Position numbers and translations under genes: made by a program
Part shown: positions 48,525-61,907 of the stretch, piece by piece
Layout of the letters: every line of letters begins with the position of its first letter
Numbering within the stretch: the stretch's first letter is position 1
The notes under the pieces: model-generated
Seen by the model: only the letters and a program-made list of their open reading frames with translations
Database searches by the model: none
What the model was told of the DNA's origin: nothing
Assembly (NCBI GenBank): GCA_028023455.1
Contig: JAQFVV010006231.1
Coordinates: 7,762,036-7,826,035 of the forward strand
Source: Epiperipatus broadwayi
Taxonomy: Eukaryota; Onychophora; Udeonychophora; Euonychophora; Peripatidae
Reading direction: 5' to 3'
DNA length: 64,000 bases

Positions 48525-48890
48525 AAACATCACATGATCACTGTTTTTTATGCTTGCTCATAACTGTTATTAAAACAGGCAAAACTCTCCATACAGTATT
48601 ACCACCCAGTGCAAGCCAGAGAGAGTAATCAATTTTATTCTCATAGTTTTTTAATTAAGTAGAGATAAAAAGTGGCTGCTGGAGGGTTGTGTTGGAATCC
48701 ATGATCTAAGCGCAGTGTTCTCAGATCCAAGCTGTTCACTGACAAAGGCCACAAGCCAAAAACTAGTCTGGGGTTATTCGATGAGTAAGCACTAGATAGG
48801 GATTTTATGCATAAGTCTTTTGGCATCTATTGATTACTCTCTCTGGCTTGCACTGAGTGGCTCTATTGTATGGAGAATATTGCTTTTCAA
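48525..48890. repeat. Foldback repeat family F, copy C (inverted dimer)
   Basis: The first part (48530-48632) is in the same orientation as copy B, starting ATCACATGATCACTG. From 48633 the sequence switches to the opposite orientation: TTCTCATAGTTTTTTAATTA, GATCCAAGCTGTTCACTGAC, GCACTAGATAGGGATTTTAT, then GGCTTGCACTGAGTGG. The unit is therefore a head-to-head hairpin, and its inverted half also pairs with copy B. The minus frame 48641-48826 lies within it. Confidence 0.8.
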
Positions 48891-49119
48891 TATTTTTATG
48901 TCAGTAAAAATTTTTTTATTGCAAACATTATATATAATTGTATAAATAGTGCTCGACACTTTATACCCAAAATTTTGTATTTTCCTAATTAATAGACTAC
49001 TTCTGAATTTTGTAATTATTAATTTTATTTTTCATTCTATTGTTATAACTAATAATTATGAATATTCCTGTTTAGTTGTATTATATACTTTATTTCTCAT
49101 AACCATTAATAGAAATATC

Positions 49120-49370
49120 CTGTATAGTTTGGTGCAGAAGTAGAATGACAGACCCTGGATCTCAAGATCCATAGATAACAGTTCATTTGATCTTGTTATT
49201 AACTTTCCAGCAATAAACCATTCAATTATTTTAAAATATGAGTCTCCTATGTGGTTTAATCCATTGGTAGAGTGACTAGGTCAGGAACTTATGGGCATGA
49301 ATTATAGCCCCAGCTGTCATAACTGCTCAAACTTTTTATGAACCCTAGCAATAAGTCATTTGATTACTAT
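49120..49370 (+). repeat. Two tRNA-SINE-like copies in tandem
   Basis: The second copy (49245-49365) has GTGGTTTAATCCATTGGTAG then AGTG, similar to a tRNA A-box region, and a degraded B-box-like GAATTATAGCCCC. Its tail is CAAACTTTTTATGAACC and CAATAAGTCATTTGATTA. The first copy (49120-49235) ends TTATTAACTTTCCAGCAATA followed by AACCATTCAATTA. A third tail lies at 29720-29770. A shared 3' tail behind a tRNA-like head is the usual layout of a SINE. All copies are old. Confidence 0.5.
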
Positions 49371-52300
49371 TATTTTTTATTATTATTAAGAATGAAGTAA
49401 ATGATTTCAATTGACATATGTTTTTGTATTTATCTTTTGTCTCATCAAATTAGGTTTTTTTTCTTCTAATGAATGGTATTTGCAAGTTGATATGAGTAAA
49501 TGGTATCATCTTTTTTTTAGTATTATGGACTATTTTTAAAGATAGTTAGCAAATTAGTATTATAAATGACATTGTTATCTTCAAGGTATTCTGGTGAATG
49601 GTATTTGCAAGTTTATTTGAGTATATGCTAGCAATATATATATATTGTTTAACCAATTTTTAAAGTTAGTTATCAAATTTTTATTATAGATAACATTGTA
49701 ATCACATTGTTCAGATTCTTGGGAACTGTTTCTATTCATTTATCTTCATTATTCCTTTACATTAAAATTGGTGTTATCCTTTGTTTTTAAAATGGTTTAA
49801 TCAATAAAAGTTTTAACAAAGAATATACTGTTTGTTTTACATTTTAGAAAAATCTTTTATAAAATTTTGAAAAATAATCTTACCCACTTTTTATATATAT
49901 TTTTTTCTTTCTTTCTTTATTTAATTTTTTCAATTAAACAATTTTTTAAATTAAAATTTGTATCCATATAAAAATTTAATTGACAATTTGATAAAATAAA
50001 ATTACAGTATTTCTTCCATTTTTTTTAAAAATCTGTTTAATATTTTATATATAACTTGAAATTGCTATTTATATATATATGATGATTTAAAAGATCATAA
50101 TTCATATTTAGCATTTGGTAAATAAATTATCTGATTTATAAGAGAGATAAAAACTATTGCTAAAAATTTATGTATTTTTATTTTCATTTCTAAAAATAAA
50201 GTACTGTAGCTATTATTATATATTTTTTATTTTGATTATATGCTAAGATCTTCATTTAGAAGGCAAGGAGAATAATTTAGACAATAAAGTATTATTGAAG
50301 CACAACATATTAACGTTATTGGTGTAGTTTCTCATTAGTTGCAACCCTCTTAAAACAATTTATTCTAGCATTCCAATTTTAAAATCGCATCGTAAACTTT
50401 AACGAGTACTTACAAATGAATAGGAGAAAATTAATTTTTATGGCTAAAATAATGAAAAAAAAAGCCTTTGAAAATGATTTATAAATGCACCAAATTTTAA
50501 TCAAATAGCTGTCATCATTTTAATAATGATAAAAGAAAAAAGATATAAAAATTGCATAGTAAATAAATTAAAGCAATCTTTAAATTATTTACAAATAAAA
50601 AATAATCTGTAAGAAGGGAATAACCTATCAAATTAATTTTGCTTACAGTGAGATATATATATATAAGTAAAAATCTCATGGAAAGAAGGAAAAAAAGTAA
50701 TTAATAGAAAAGTAATATCTTTACTTCATTGTCTTTATAATTTAATTGTTAACTCAAAATTGATTGCCAATATATATATCAAACATTTTATATTACATAA
50801 AAAACATTAATAGAAGAAAAATTAATGGAACTAATTATCTCTTATATAAAATCCCTATTTTGTCTGTTATCTGAATGAATGTTTGTCCACAACACTGTTT
50901 AATTAGTTACTTTAACTTACTTTATTTTAATTGGTTGCTTTAACAAACTACAAAAATAAAGAATTTGACAGTGTTGGGGAAAAAAAATTAATGAATAACT
51001 ATACCTAACTAAACTATAATTTATATTACAAGCATTTTGTGCAAAGGAGATAATTCCACTATTTTTATTTAATAATAATTTTTATTATGAAGCATATTTT
51101 ATGTGAAGGCAGTAATTCTGCCATTAATAAAAAACACTTGGGAAAAAATTCAGTACATATGCTTTTAACCACAATACAGAACTGAATAGGTATATTATTT
51201 TAATAATGAAGAAAATATGATTACAGTCCCTAAATTCATGTTTGAAATGTGATATTTAATGAGAGAAAAAAAGATGTTATAGTACCATAGTTATATTTAG
51301 TTTTTGTTAGCATATAATTGAAGTCGTCTAGTTTGATATAGCATAGTTTGTGCTAATTCCACCATTAATTTGTCCATAATAATGTCAATTTCATATATCA
51401 AATATAACAGAAATATTTAAAAATTTACATTTTAATTTAGAGGCTTAATTTGATTACGAGCATTTTATTCAAAACAAATAATTCTGCAAAACAAAAAATT
51501 TTTGTTAAAGAACCAGTTAAAATAAAGATGGTTTTAAATAGGCTGGATACATCTTATATTATAATAAACTATGAACATCTACTTTTCAATGGGTATATAT
51601 ATACACACACCCAGATAATTTTTTAATGAATTTTTTATCTACACAATACTTATCCAAATATATTCACATTATTTATTATGAAATGACATACATTTCAAGA
51701 ATGTATGGCTCCAAATATTTTTCCTGTTTTAAAATGTGAAGTGGAATGGAAGTTTCAAATTTATCTAAAAATATATAAACCTGAAAAGTGAATGTTGTTT
51801 CTAAATCCGCAGAGAAAACTGACTTTCTATGCTGCTGCATGTTTGTGATATTGCGATATGGTAGGTTGAAACAATGCATTCACGGATAAAAGGGAAAAAC
51901 TTGGAAAATATTTAATTTTAAAAGCAATGCATTGGGTAGTCAAGCAAGAAAATCATCTTAATATGTGTGACTTTAATAATGTATGATGTAGTTAGTCATG
52001 TAATATGATAAGAAATAATAAAGGTCTTTGAAATGATGATATATGTGATAATTAGTGTTTAACCTGTTTGCATAATTTCATAATATTATGGATATTTAAA
52101 AGTATTTTTGAAAGCATTATCAAATAAATTCCTTTATATGTTTTTAGATAATATGTCTAGAAACCAAACTAGCCAAGAAATCATGGAATTTTTTATAGGC
52201 ATTATGGGAGTTGTTTAATCAGACTTTATTCTTTGGAAGATAGCTGCTACTAACTTAGACAAAACAGCTGTACATTAAAATGTTAGTCATTTATTGTATA

Positions 52301-55300
52301 CCATAAATGTGATGATAATATCAACTAATAATAACTTAGATATGATTAATATATCTGTCATTTATGAAAAATTATATCGTTACTAGACACACTTGTGAGT
52401 AGTGTGCATTGGTATTATAATCTCTGGTTAGAATTAGATAATGTAAACAATAATTATTTGAAAAAATACTTGGGATATCATCTAGAATTTATGGCAGAAA
52501 ATCATTATGCTATCACCTGAAAAAATTCACTGCAATAGTTTGAACCATTGCCATTTATTGATGATAAATAAGTCAATCATTTCAAAGTGAACCTTATCTG
52601 ACTATTCTAGTCTTCCTATGATAATTATTGATGATAAACCTACCCAACTTTTTATCTTTGTGTATTTGGGCTAGAATTGAATGCTGTACTCAGGTTACTG
52701 ATAGGTTCCACTGGTAGCAGATAATTGGAAAGATATTCAGATATGACGGTCAGACTGGGAATAAGGGAAGTAAAGTTTTAATGAAGAGTTATTGCTGCTT
52801 TATAAGTTATGATGTTGATTTATCAAAAGCTAGATATTGTTTCTGATAGTTTTTTCTGTCTCCTCTTTGGTTTCTTACTTAAGTTAGTGTAGAGACCAGT
52901 TATAATAAGCCTCTTATGCCATTGGTCATCTTTTTGTGCTAATTGTGACAATGACATATGTTTCTGCAATCATATTTTCATCCTTTAAGTACATGCATGT
53001 ATTTCTGACTTTCAATTTCTTGAGTTTTAAAGTTCTCAAGAATTAAGAAAGCAATGATGGGATGGGCTTAGTAGGCTGAAATTGCTTAAATGTGTTTTTG
53101 CTTTTGGCAGTACAATCACTAATATAGTAGTTTGTAATTGTATTTGAGATACGAGTTTCAATGAGCAAAAATTGTATCTTGCCTATTATGGAAGTGGAAG
53201 AGGCTTAGAAAATGTGATCTAAAAATGGTCTGTCTTACAAAATCTGGCTAGGTTGCCATATCTAGTAGCATATAACTCAGTGCAGTGATAGAAATAATAT
53301 CAAATAGTAGTACTAAAGCAAGAATAGTATGTATATATATATCGGTACACAGAGTGTGCTAAATTTATTTGTTACAAACTCTTCAAGACCAGAATAGAGA
53401 AGTGCACTATTGGCTGAGGAACTGTCAAGATTTAAAATTGCTATAGCTTTCTCTTATTGAAATTTGCTTTAAAGTGGAATGAATTTAATAGAACAGATGA
53501 ATAGCTGCAAGAGTTTTTAGAAAGGCAGATCAATCTGTGAAAGAAGAATGCATGGTATTGGATTTATGTGCTTGTTTTAATGGAGTCTTGTGGTGGATGA
53601 ATAAATGGAGTGCATGCATTTCTTCATTATTTCACTACTAGTTGATTCATATTCCCTAATGAAATCATTTGTAATGAGATAGAATGCACATAACTTATGA
53701 ATGTATCTGTCATTCATAGATGGACAATGTTTTGTGAGTGGTCTTATTTTTGAGTCTACATGGGAAAACTTTAATTTCAATAAAGATAGCACTTTTTTCC
53801 CATGAAATTTTGTATTTGCAATAGTTTTGAAAATGATAAACAAATTTTAACTTCTGTTTCTTTACCTTCAATTTTCTAGTGATGTCCATGTACAGAGAGA
53901 ATGCCTTCATCTATATAAGAGCTAAAATGATAAGCATATTGTAACAGTTAGATTTATACATTCATGTAACAAAACCCAGAGTCCAGGTAAGATACACTAA
54001 AGCCGACCAAAATGGGATGATGAGATCCCAGGTCCGACCAAGCTTCAACCTATTTACTATTGCTCTATGGCTTAATATCTTATGAATGACATTTCTGATG
54101 TTACACACAGGTCTTCATTTAGTCTGCAAGCTGGCTCCAAACAGGGAGAGATGTGAGACCCAAATCTAACCATACAATGACTAATGAGATGGGGAAATGG
54201 ACTAATAACATGCTAATTTAAAATCCAAATCAATAAGTAAAACTATAATGCATATTAAAATATGAAATATATGTATGCAAATTGGAATTGAAATACAAGT
54301 AAAATGATAGAAAAATGAGTTAAATTTAAATAGGTTTATTAATTAATAAAATGAAAAACAATAAAATAAAATACACACAAGTACGAAGCTAAATGTGTGA
54401 TTATATATACACACAGGCAGGATGAGATGAATTTGGGTCACAATTTATAATCTCATCATAATCTGTTTGATAGATTACTGCTTTCAATAGATTATGCCTA
54501 CATAATATTAATATGCCAAATCCTATTCTTGTATCCTGGTTTGTCAATCTATAAGTAAAGTTGCTAGCCACACACTTACTGATTATTACAGCACTAATAG
54601 TGCTGTTTACATGTATATTAAGATGTGAGCCAGTAATCAAACTTGAGGACAATGCAGATTTAGTCTAATAATAAAGTTCATGGTTCAGACAAATTGTTGA
54701 ATATATAAATTTAATAAAGGGAGAACTGGTTACCTTAGCCTAACATATATTTGCCATGGTACAGTCTAAATCTTAATAAGAATATTGCAATGTGGATGGG
54801 TAGTTATTCGTAGGATTTCGTATCAAAATATGCAATACTCTAGGACTGAACGACTTGATACTAATAAGAATATGGACACCATTGACTGAGGAACTCACAT
54901 AGGCTTAATAAAAAGGGTCTGAATCCATGTGCCCCAGATCTATATGAATTGCCTTAGCCGAACTATAAATATGGGGATGACTTCCACCAAGAACCCATTA
55001 AAGGATAGCAAGACATTATGTATGTTTACATACTTATGTAAGAACACATTCACAAAGCATAGAGTAAATACAGATATGTATAACTAAATTAAATGTGCCT
55101 TAAACAGATAGCTTCTATCTGCATAACTAAAAGAATCCAGTTCATAAAATAAGCATAATACTCATGCTATAATAAAAGGATTAAATTATAAAATTATTAA
55201 TCTAGCTTAATAAATATTTAAGCTGCATCTGGAGTCAGATTTCACTAGGGAAGAAAGGTATATTTGGCAGGGCAAATTAATAATATATTATGAAATATAC

Positions 55301-55869
55301 CTCTTTCTGAATCTCTAGGCCAGTCTCTTACTTTGATAAGATGAATATTTTAAACTCATAATTTATCATGCTAACTTTGCAAACCATAATAAATATTTAA
55401 TTAATATAAAACTAAATTAAATTATAATAATGAGTGCAGAACAGTCAGTTATTATTTTTAATACAATAGGATTTCGAAACAACAGGCTAAAATAAGCTAA
55501 ATGAACATTATTAATATATATTAAGTTGAAAATATAGATTATATATCTTTGCTAACGAATTATTAAATTTAGATATGCTCGCTGTTTCGAGACATTTGGC
55601 ATATTATTACATAAAATAATAAAATGAAATTTTGAGAAATAAAATAGATAAAAGTATAAACACAACTGCAGTGTGAAATAGAAAATAGATTTTAAATAAA
55701 CAATAGCTACAATTATTCTACTTTAGAATAGGTATATTCATAATTTTACAAATGTAATATTAGGCAAGATTTAAAATAGGTTTTATATTTATTTTAGACA
55801 AGAATTTACAGAGTTAAATTTTGAATGTTCATTTACTTAGATAAGCTATAGTTTTTAAGGGTAAGGTTT
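49371..55869. other. Long AT-rich stretch without recognised genes
   Basis: No gene is supported. A small 90-bp inverted structure (CCACAACACTGT at 50889, ACAGTGTTGGGG near 50968) may be a tiny MITE. The block 52100-55000 is somewhat less AT-rich, and minus-strand frames at 53577-53910 and 54401-54652 occur, but I see no family motif in them. It may hold an old, unrecognisable mobile element. A (TA)n tract lies near 53332. Confidence 0.4.
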
Positions 55870-57900
55870 CAGCGTTTCTCAATCTTTGGGTCACGACCCA
55901 ATATTGGATCACGTTAAATTTTTAATGGGTCATGAATATGCATCAAGAAATAAAAACATAAATATCTGATAGCAAAAATCTTTTTACATTTTTAGTATTA
56001 ATAAAAAAAATTAGTAATACTATCTATGCTTTGTGTAGTTTTCTTAATGTAATTGTTCAAAAAATTGCAACCAAAAATGCAACTAAAATGAATGCAGCCA
56101 AAGCGTCAACCAGCGCCAGTGGTGGAATTCAGTAGAAATATTCTCAGTTCACAGAGTATAGTTTGAACTAGTGTGTAGTTGTTAAAACAGCAAAAAATAA
56201 ATTTGTATGTATTACAGTTTCATAATTTTTCTAAATCATTGTGTTAAGTTAATAATTGAATTTTATATTTTGTTAAAAGGTAGGTATATTTGTAATTTAC
56301 AAATAATACTTATATTTCATTGTATGTGATTAATACATACATTGTACTGAAAGCATTTAATATTTTCAATTTATGTCTTCTTTTGTATTTCTTTCAGCCT
56401 TGTTTAATAAAGAGTAAACAAAGTAAAATATTTAGTTTTTTGGGAAGAAAGGAACAAAAAATTTCTCAAGAACCCAATTCGGATGATGAAAATGTTGAAC
56501 AGCCTACTACGTCAAGTGAACCAGTAGTAAAAAAAAAACAAAATTGATACACACTTTTGTTTATAATTATAAAGAAAACTATATTAATTATGGTTTCACT
56601 TTTATAAAAAAAAATGGAATAGAGCTACCACAATGTGTTATCTGTGGATCTACTTTGGCTAATTCTTCATTTAAAAGTAACAAACTATTAAGGCATTTGA
56701 AAACAAACCCTAGTCAATATAAAGATAAATCTGTTGATTTTTTTTTAAAGAAAACAAGATGAATTTAAAACAAATAGTCTAATTTAACAAAATTTGTTTC
56801 TACAGATAAAAAACTTTTAAAATGTTCGTATTTGGCAGCCTATCACATTGCTAAATGCAAAAAAGCATATACAATGGGGGAAATGTTACTAAAGCCATGC
56901 ATGAAAGATATTTGCAAAAAATTATTTGGCAATGAATTTCAATAAAAAGTAAACAGCTTTCCCTTGTCAAATGATACCATAAGTCAGCAAGTAATTGATT
57001 TGACTGATGATGTTGAATCTCAATTAATAGAAAATATAAAAAAATCCAAGTATTATTCAATTCAATTAGACGAATCTACAGATGTTTCTAACGATGCAAT
57101 AATATTAGTTTATATAAGATATATTGATCTTACATGTAAAGATAGTCATGAAGAATTCCTATGCAGTTTAAAATTAGAATCTTCATCAACATCAGAAGGA
57201 ATTTTAAAGATAATGAAATTGTATTTCCAAACAAAAAACATTCCTTGGGAAAGATAAGTAAGGATTTGTGGCAATGACAGGAAAACATAGGAGTTTAGTA
57301 ACATGCATAAATGAAATAAAATCCTTATTTTTTTACTTCACCTTTGAGTGGTAAGTTTTAAATTGAACTTTACAAAAAAAAGTGAAGCTTATTATTATTA
57401 GAAAAGAATTATATGGCTGACATGCATAAAGGAAATTTCTCATCCAGATTTAATAATAACCCATTGTTTTCTTCATAGGGAACAATTGGATACCAAAGAT
57501 ATGTGTGCAGATTTGCATGATATTTTAAATGACTGTGTACAAACAGTGAACTATATTCGAAAGAGTGCACTAAACACGTGTTTGTTTCGATTAATGTGTG
57601 ATGAAATGGGTTCAGCTCATAAAAATTTATTATTACATTCCTACATAAGATCTTTCAAGAGGGAGAGTTTTTTGTGTGGAAATTGAAATATTTCTTAATG
57701 ATCAGAAGCCAACAGTATTGAGTGAATATTTTAAAAACTAATGTATGGTTTTTCCAAAGTTGCCTATTTAGCTGACATATTTTCATTAATAAACGATTTA
57801 ACTTTGTCATTACAAGGATATCACACAAATCTTTTTATTTGTTACAATAAAATGGAAGCATTTATAATAAAAAATTGAACTCTGATTTAACAGAGTTAGA
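55870..57900 (+). mobile_element. Charlie-type hAT transposon, 3' end missing
   Basis: The left end CAGCGTTTCTCAATCTTTGG followed by GTCACGACCC is a typical Charlie-like hAT terminus. The transposase remnants below follow in the same orientation. I found no inverted partner (GAGAAACGCTG-like) downstream and no target duplication, so the right end is lost or beyond recognition. Confidence 0.75.
56398..57890 (+). pseudogene. hAT transposase pseudogene (ZBED9/SCAND3/FAM200-like)
   Basis: Read across several frames: an N-terminal SKQSKIFSFLGRKEQ block; a BED-type finger at about 56630-56730 (PQCVICGSTLANSSFKSNKL, then LRHLKTNP, the second zinc His replaced by Asn); LLKPCMKDICKKLFG; and the catalytic-core block KSKYYSIQLDESTDVSNDAI at 57044-57103, with the first acidic residue in LDESTD. 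Next come HREQLDTKD at 57474 and LLLHSYIRSFKRESFL, where the usual LLHTEVRWLSRG is altered. KVAYLADIFSLINDLTLSLQ follows near 57760. Stops and frameshifts are many. A possible intron acceptor (TTTCTTTCAG) precedes 56398. The enzyme would have excised and inserted hAT DNA. Confidence 0.85.
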
Positions 57901-60460
57901 AACAATTCAGCAAAATTAAACTGAATGCAATCAATCTAGAATCAAAACATTAAGTTATCAAAAACTAATTATTATAATTATTAATTTCTTCATGAATTGA
58001 ATTCTAATAATGATTAAACTTTCTTTATCTTTTTACATTGAAATACTCTACATTTAAAACAACTAATTAAAGAGTAATTAAACCAATTAAATTTATATTT
58101 AAAACTTAATTATTTTTACTATTTTTAATAAATTTTTAAGTTTTGTTTTGACATAGTAAATTCTTTTTTATTTATGATATTTTAAAAAGAATTAATTATT
58201 ATAAATTTAAAATTTGTAAATTTAATAGTAGAAAAAATTGAAATTATTAAAAACTTTTATATATAAATAAACAGAAATCAAAAAAGATTTGACACCCCAC
58301 CCCACTAGGCAAAATAGGCTGTTGATCAAGATCAGCAAACTTTAAAAAGAATGAAATTTGAGAAAAATAGAATTAAATTATATATATTACTAAGAAAAGC
58401 ATCTATGTAGAAATATATTAAGATAATTTACTATTCAGTTTAAAATTGAAGCATATTTATGTTTTCATTTTAAATTTTTGCAATATTTTATAAAATACAA
58501 TGGTATTAATTTTATACCAATTGTTACCATTTGTGCTAAGTTTTCAATCTGAAAGTTGTTGAGATAACTATGCAAGAAGATTTTATGACCAAGAAATAAC
58601 ATTGGGACGTGATGTAACAGTTTGCCATAGTTTGCACAGCATTAATTATCTTTATCTCATTTTCTAATTGGATGGCAGAATTTATATACAGATGATAGGA
58701 AAGGCAAAATTAAAGAGACCCGATTTATTAATAATGTAGACTCATGATGAATAAAAAATCTAATAGCATTCAGATGAGTGCATTCTTGAATATGCATTCT
58801 TAAATCTACAATTCTTCTTGTTGTTGTTTAAAATATAACATTAAAAAAAAAAAAAAGAATATAAGCTTTGTTTGTAAAAGTGCTTAAAACTGAAAATGTA
58901 TTTAGATTGCATTTGGTATTTTCTCCAAATATGTGATATTAATATTCCTTTTCATTCATTGTATGTGTATAATAAAAGATGTATGGTTTAATTATCAGAT
59001 TTTTTATAAATTTTATCAACTATAGCAATTTTCCATATCCATGACATTTAGTTCCAAAACATATATCAAGGATAGTAGTGAATCTTATTATAATACTATG
59101 CATTTTTAACATCCTGTAAGGGTAGTTTACAATCCAATTGAAACCAGCCTTTATCTGTCCACACCACATAACAGGTGGTTAAATATGCAATATCATTTTT
59201 TTAATGTAAACATACACACATATATACATGACAGATGTTTGCTTTATTAAGTACAAAATTCAACAAATGTCACAATGAACTGTTTCCCTTATTAAATGAG
59301 AAATATAAAAAAAAAAACAGTTAAATAAATCCTTCCTATATATATGTATAACAACAATGAGTTATTAATCAATGTGTTTTATGTCACTAATAAAATCTTA
59401 TACTCTGTAAACATAGTGATCTCCTAATGTCAAACCAATCTCTAGGTAACAAAGTATAGAAGGTAAAAGTAGAATTCTATTGTAGAATTCTATTATGTAA
59501 TTTTATTTTTATTTACATTCAATATAATACACGCAATAATAGACACATGCAGCAATGGAAAAGCAAATGGAAATGTGAGTATACTAAACACCAGAAACTA
59601 AGCCCACTATAAAAGCAAATCCAGTTTATTTCCATCACCTTTTGTTATTTTTCAAATGCTATAATAACTGCACGAAGCCAATTTTTGAAGATTGAATGTT
59701 CGAATCCAAGAGAAAGTGAACGACTCGTTCGAGCATCCCAATTTATTCATTTAATCTTCATAGTGTAAAATTATAAGAAAATATAGTCAACATTTATACA
59801 AAGAAAAGTTTGATCAATTCGTGCATCTTGACAAAAGAACTGAACTAATTTTAAATTGGCATTTAAAAATTAAAAACTGTGTTATTATTCGAACATGGAG
59901 AAAAGAGAAGTAAAACATTGATAGCATATATATAAATGATGAAATAACTTTTTTCTTATATAGATTGTTAAATGCCAAATAATAAATTAAGAAAAAGTAA
60001 ATCTATTATGAATTGCTATGCAATGTATTCCGGTTAGATTAATATTACCATAGGACTGAATTGCTACAGTCCTACCATAGAAGTGCAATGATTTAACCTA
60101 CTTGCCTATACAATTCCTAAGTAATATCAAAAGTCCTACAATAAACATCTAATTGGATCCAGAAGGAAAGCAACTGCAGAAAATGGAAACAACACTGTTT
60201 TAAGTGCGTTGCCAAAGAATTCTCTCAGGTAATGAATGATTTACCGAAGAAGGATGATCCAAAGAAGGTAAACTTTATCCATAAGAGGCATTATCACTAA
60301 GCTCATAGACAATAATCAAGATGAACTAATGAACATTTTGATTTATTATATATTATTATTATTTTTATTTGTAAAAATTTTAGTTTTATTTATCTCCATA
60401 CTTGGTAGCTTAAACATGCTTAGAACTTGTAAGATTCCATTATGATTGGAACCAAGGAAA
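57901..60460. other. AT-rich stretch; one short unassigned open frame lies within
   Basis: No gene is supported. Around 59560-60300 base composition is less extreme. At about 60147-60300 an open stretch of ~49 codons includes NWIQKESNCRKWKQHCFKC and VAKEFSQVMNDLPKKDDPKK. Its make-up looks protein-like, but I recognise no family and there is no supporting start or second exon. Confidence 0.35.
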
Positions 60461-60664
60461 TAAAGGGGAGGGGGGGATTTATTAAGTTAAACAAAATATA
60501 TTTTTTAATGTTAAATAAAGTTTAGGTCAGCTTTCCCTCCATAGTGACTTGACATTTGATCATAAAGGGGAGGGGGGGAATTATTAAGTTAAACAAAATA
60601 TATTTTTTAATGTTAAATAAAGTTTAGGTCAGCTTTCCCTCCATAGTGACTTGACATTTGATCA
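60461..60664. repeat. 102-bp recent tandem duplication
   Basis: TAAAGGGGAGGGGGG begins at 60461 and 60563, a 102-bp step. Both units continue TTATTAAGTTAAACAAAATA to TTCCCTCCATAGTGACTTGA and CATTTGATCAT. They are practically identical, so the duplication is recent or an assembly effect. Confidence 0.95.
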
Positions 60665-61907
60665 TCATCACTATTATTATATGGAATGAGGTAAGATTTT
60701 TTTTATACTATTCCATATTAAATACATTCATTATTACAGAACAGAGTTTGTGTTGTATTTGTCAATCATTAAATAACAATTATTTGTTTATTTTTGTATT
60801 TTGCATGGATGCTCTTTCCTATCAACTTTAGGGAATTCTACATACATAGGGGGGGGGGTCCCAAAGATGGAACATCAGTAACTGGAATTGAACGAGGCTA
60901 ACATGGATATACTTACTATAATGGTCACTCGATCTACCCCAGATCACTGTGTATCTGGAAAATTTGTTTGTGATCAAAAGTGGATGGTGATAATGTTTTG
61001 CACCAACTAGACCCAGGGAGACAGCAAGAGATCTTAACTATTGTTCAGACAATTGAGAAAATGAAACACATAGACAAACGTCAGCAAAATTAATTTAAAC
61101 TAATTTGAAAATTTTATTAAATTCAATAAACAAACTAAAGTAAATCTAGCAAACAGAATATGAAAGTTTGACCTAGATTTTTATAAGTGCATTCATCAGT
61201 GAGTTTATATGAGTAGAGTACATATTACAAATGAAATATCTTGGCAGCAAAGTTCATTCTCTCATCTAAAATTTAAAAGGGAATTAATAGTATCTTCCTG
61301 CTGGTGATTTATAAAAGAACAACAATTCTAGTTTCCTAATTCAGAAATATAAAAACAATACGATCTTGTAGGAAATCAATAAACAGTGCGAGATGAGCAT
61401 TCTCTAGAACTTTGGAACTAGAGACATATTGTCCACAGGTTAGCTCATGATGTACCACATTTAAGGCAATTAATGGTTGATTTCACATACAAGACAAAAG
61501 AAAAATATGATTATGATCTTACATAATCTGGAAAGACCCAAAATCTCCAACTACAGAAAACAGAGATAACAAACACAATAAACTGCTAGCCAAAGATTTG
61601 TAGTTTGCAAGAAGTGCAAACCTATTACCTTAAATTAATTTTTGGACAATAAAATAGGGACAGGTGAGCAAACTGAAATTACAAAAATTGCCAGAGCATT
61701 TAATAACAGTTAATAATAAAACCAAAAGGCATAGTAAGCATATAAAATATAATCTCACAATACACTCCCAAAAACTAAAATTGCAAACAGACTTGGAATC
61801 TTAGTTGATTCCATGACACTATAAATACAGAGAAAAGCAACCATATATAATTATAAGATTAACTAACTAGTAGAACTTTATGCAACAGATTTAATTTTTT
61901 TTTTTAG
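60665..61907. other. AT-rich non-coding stretch
   Basis: No coding signal. A G-run of about 10 lies near 60850. The less AT-rich sequence at 60880-61080 is unassigned. Confidence 0.45.

Noticed and set aside
53577-53910. Two overlapping minus-strand frames considered as a gene or retroelement fragment
   Set aside because: No recognisable motif, no neighbouring coding support and stops on both sides.
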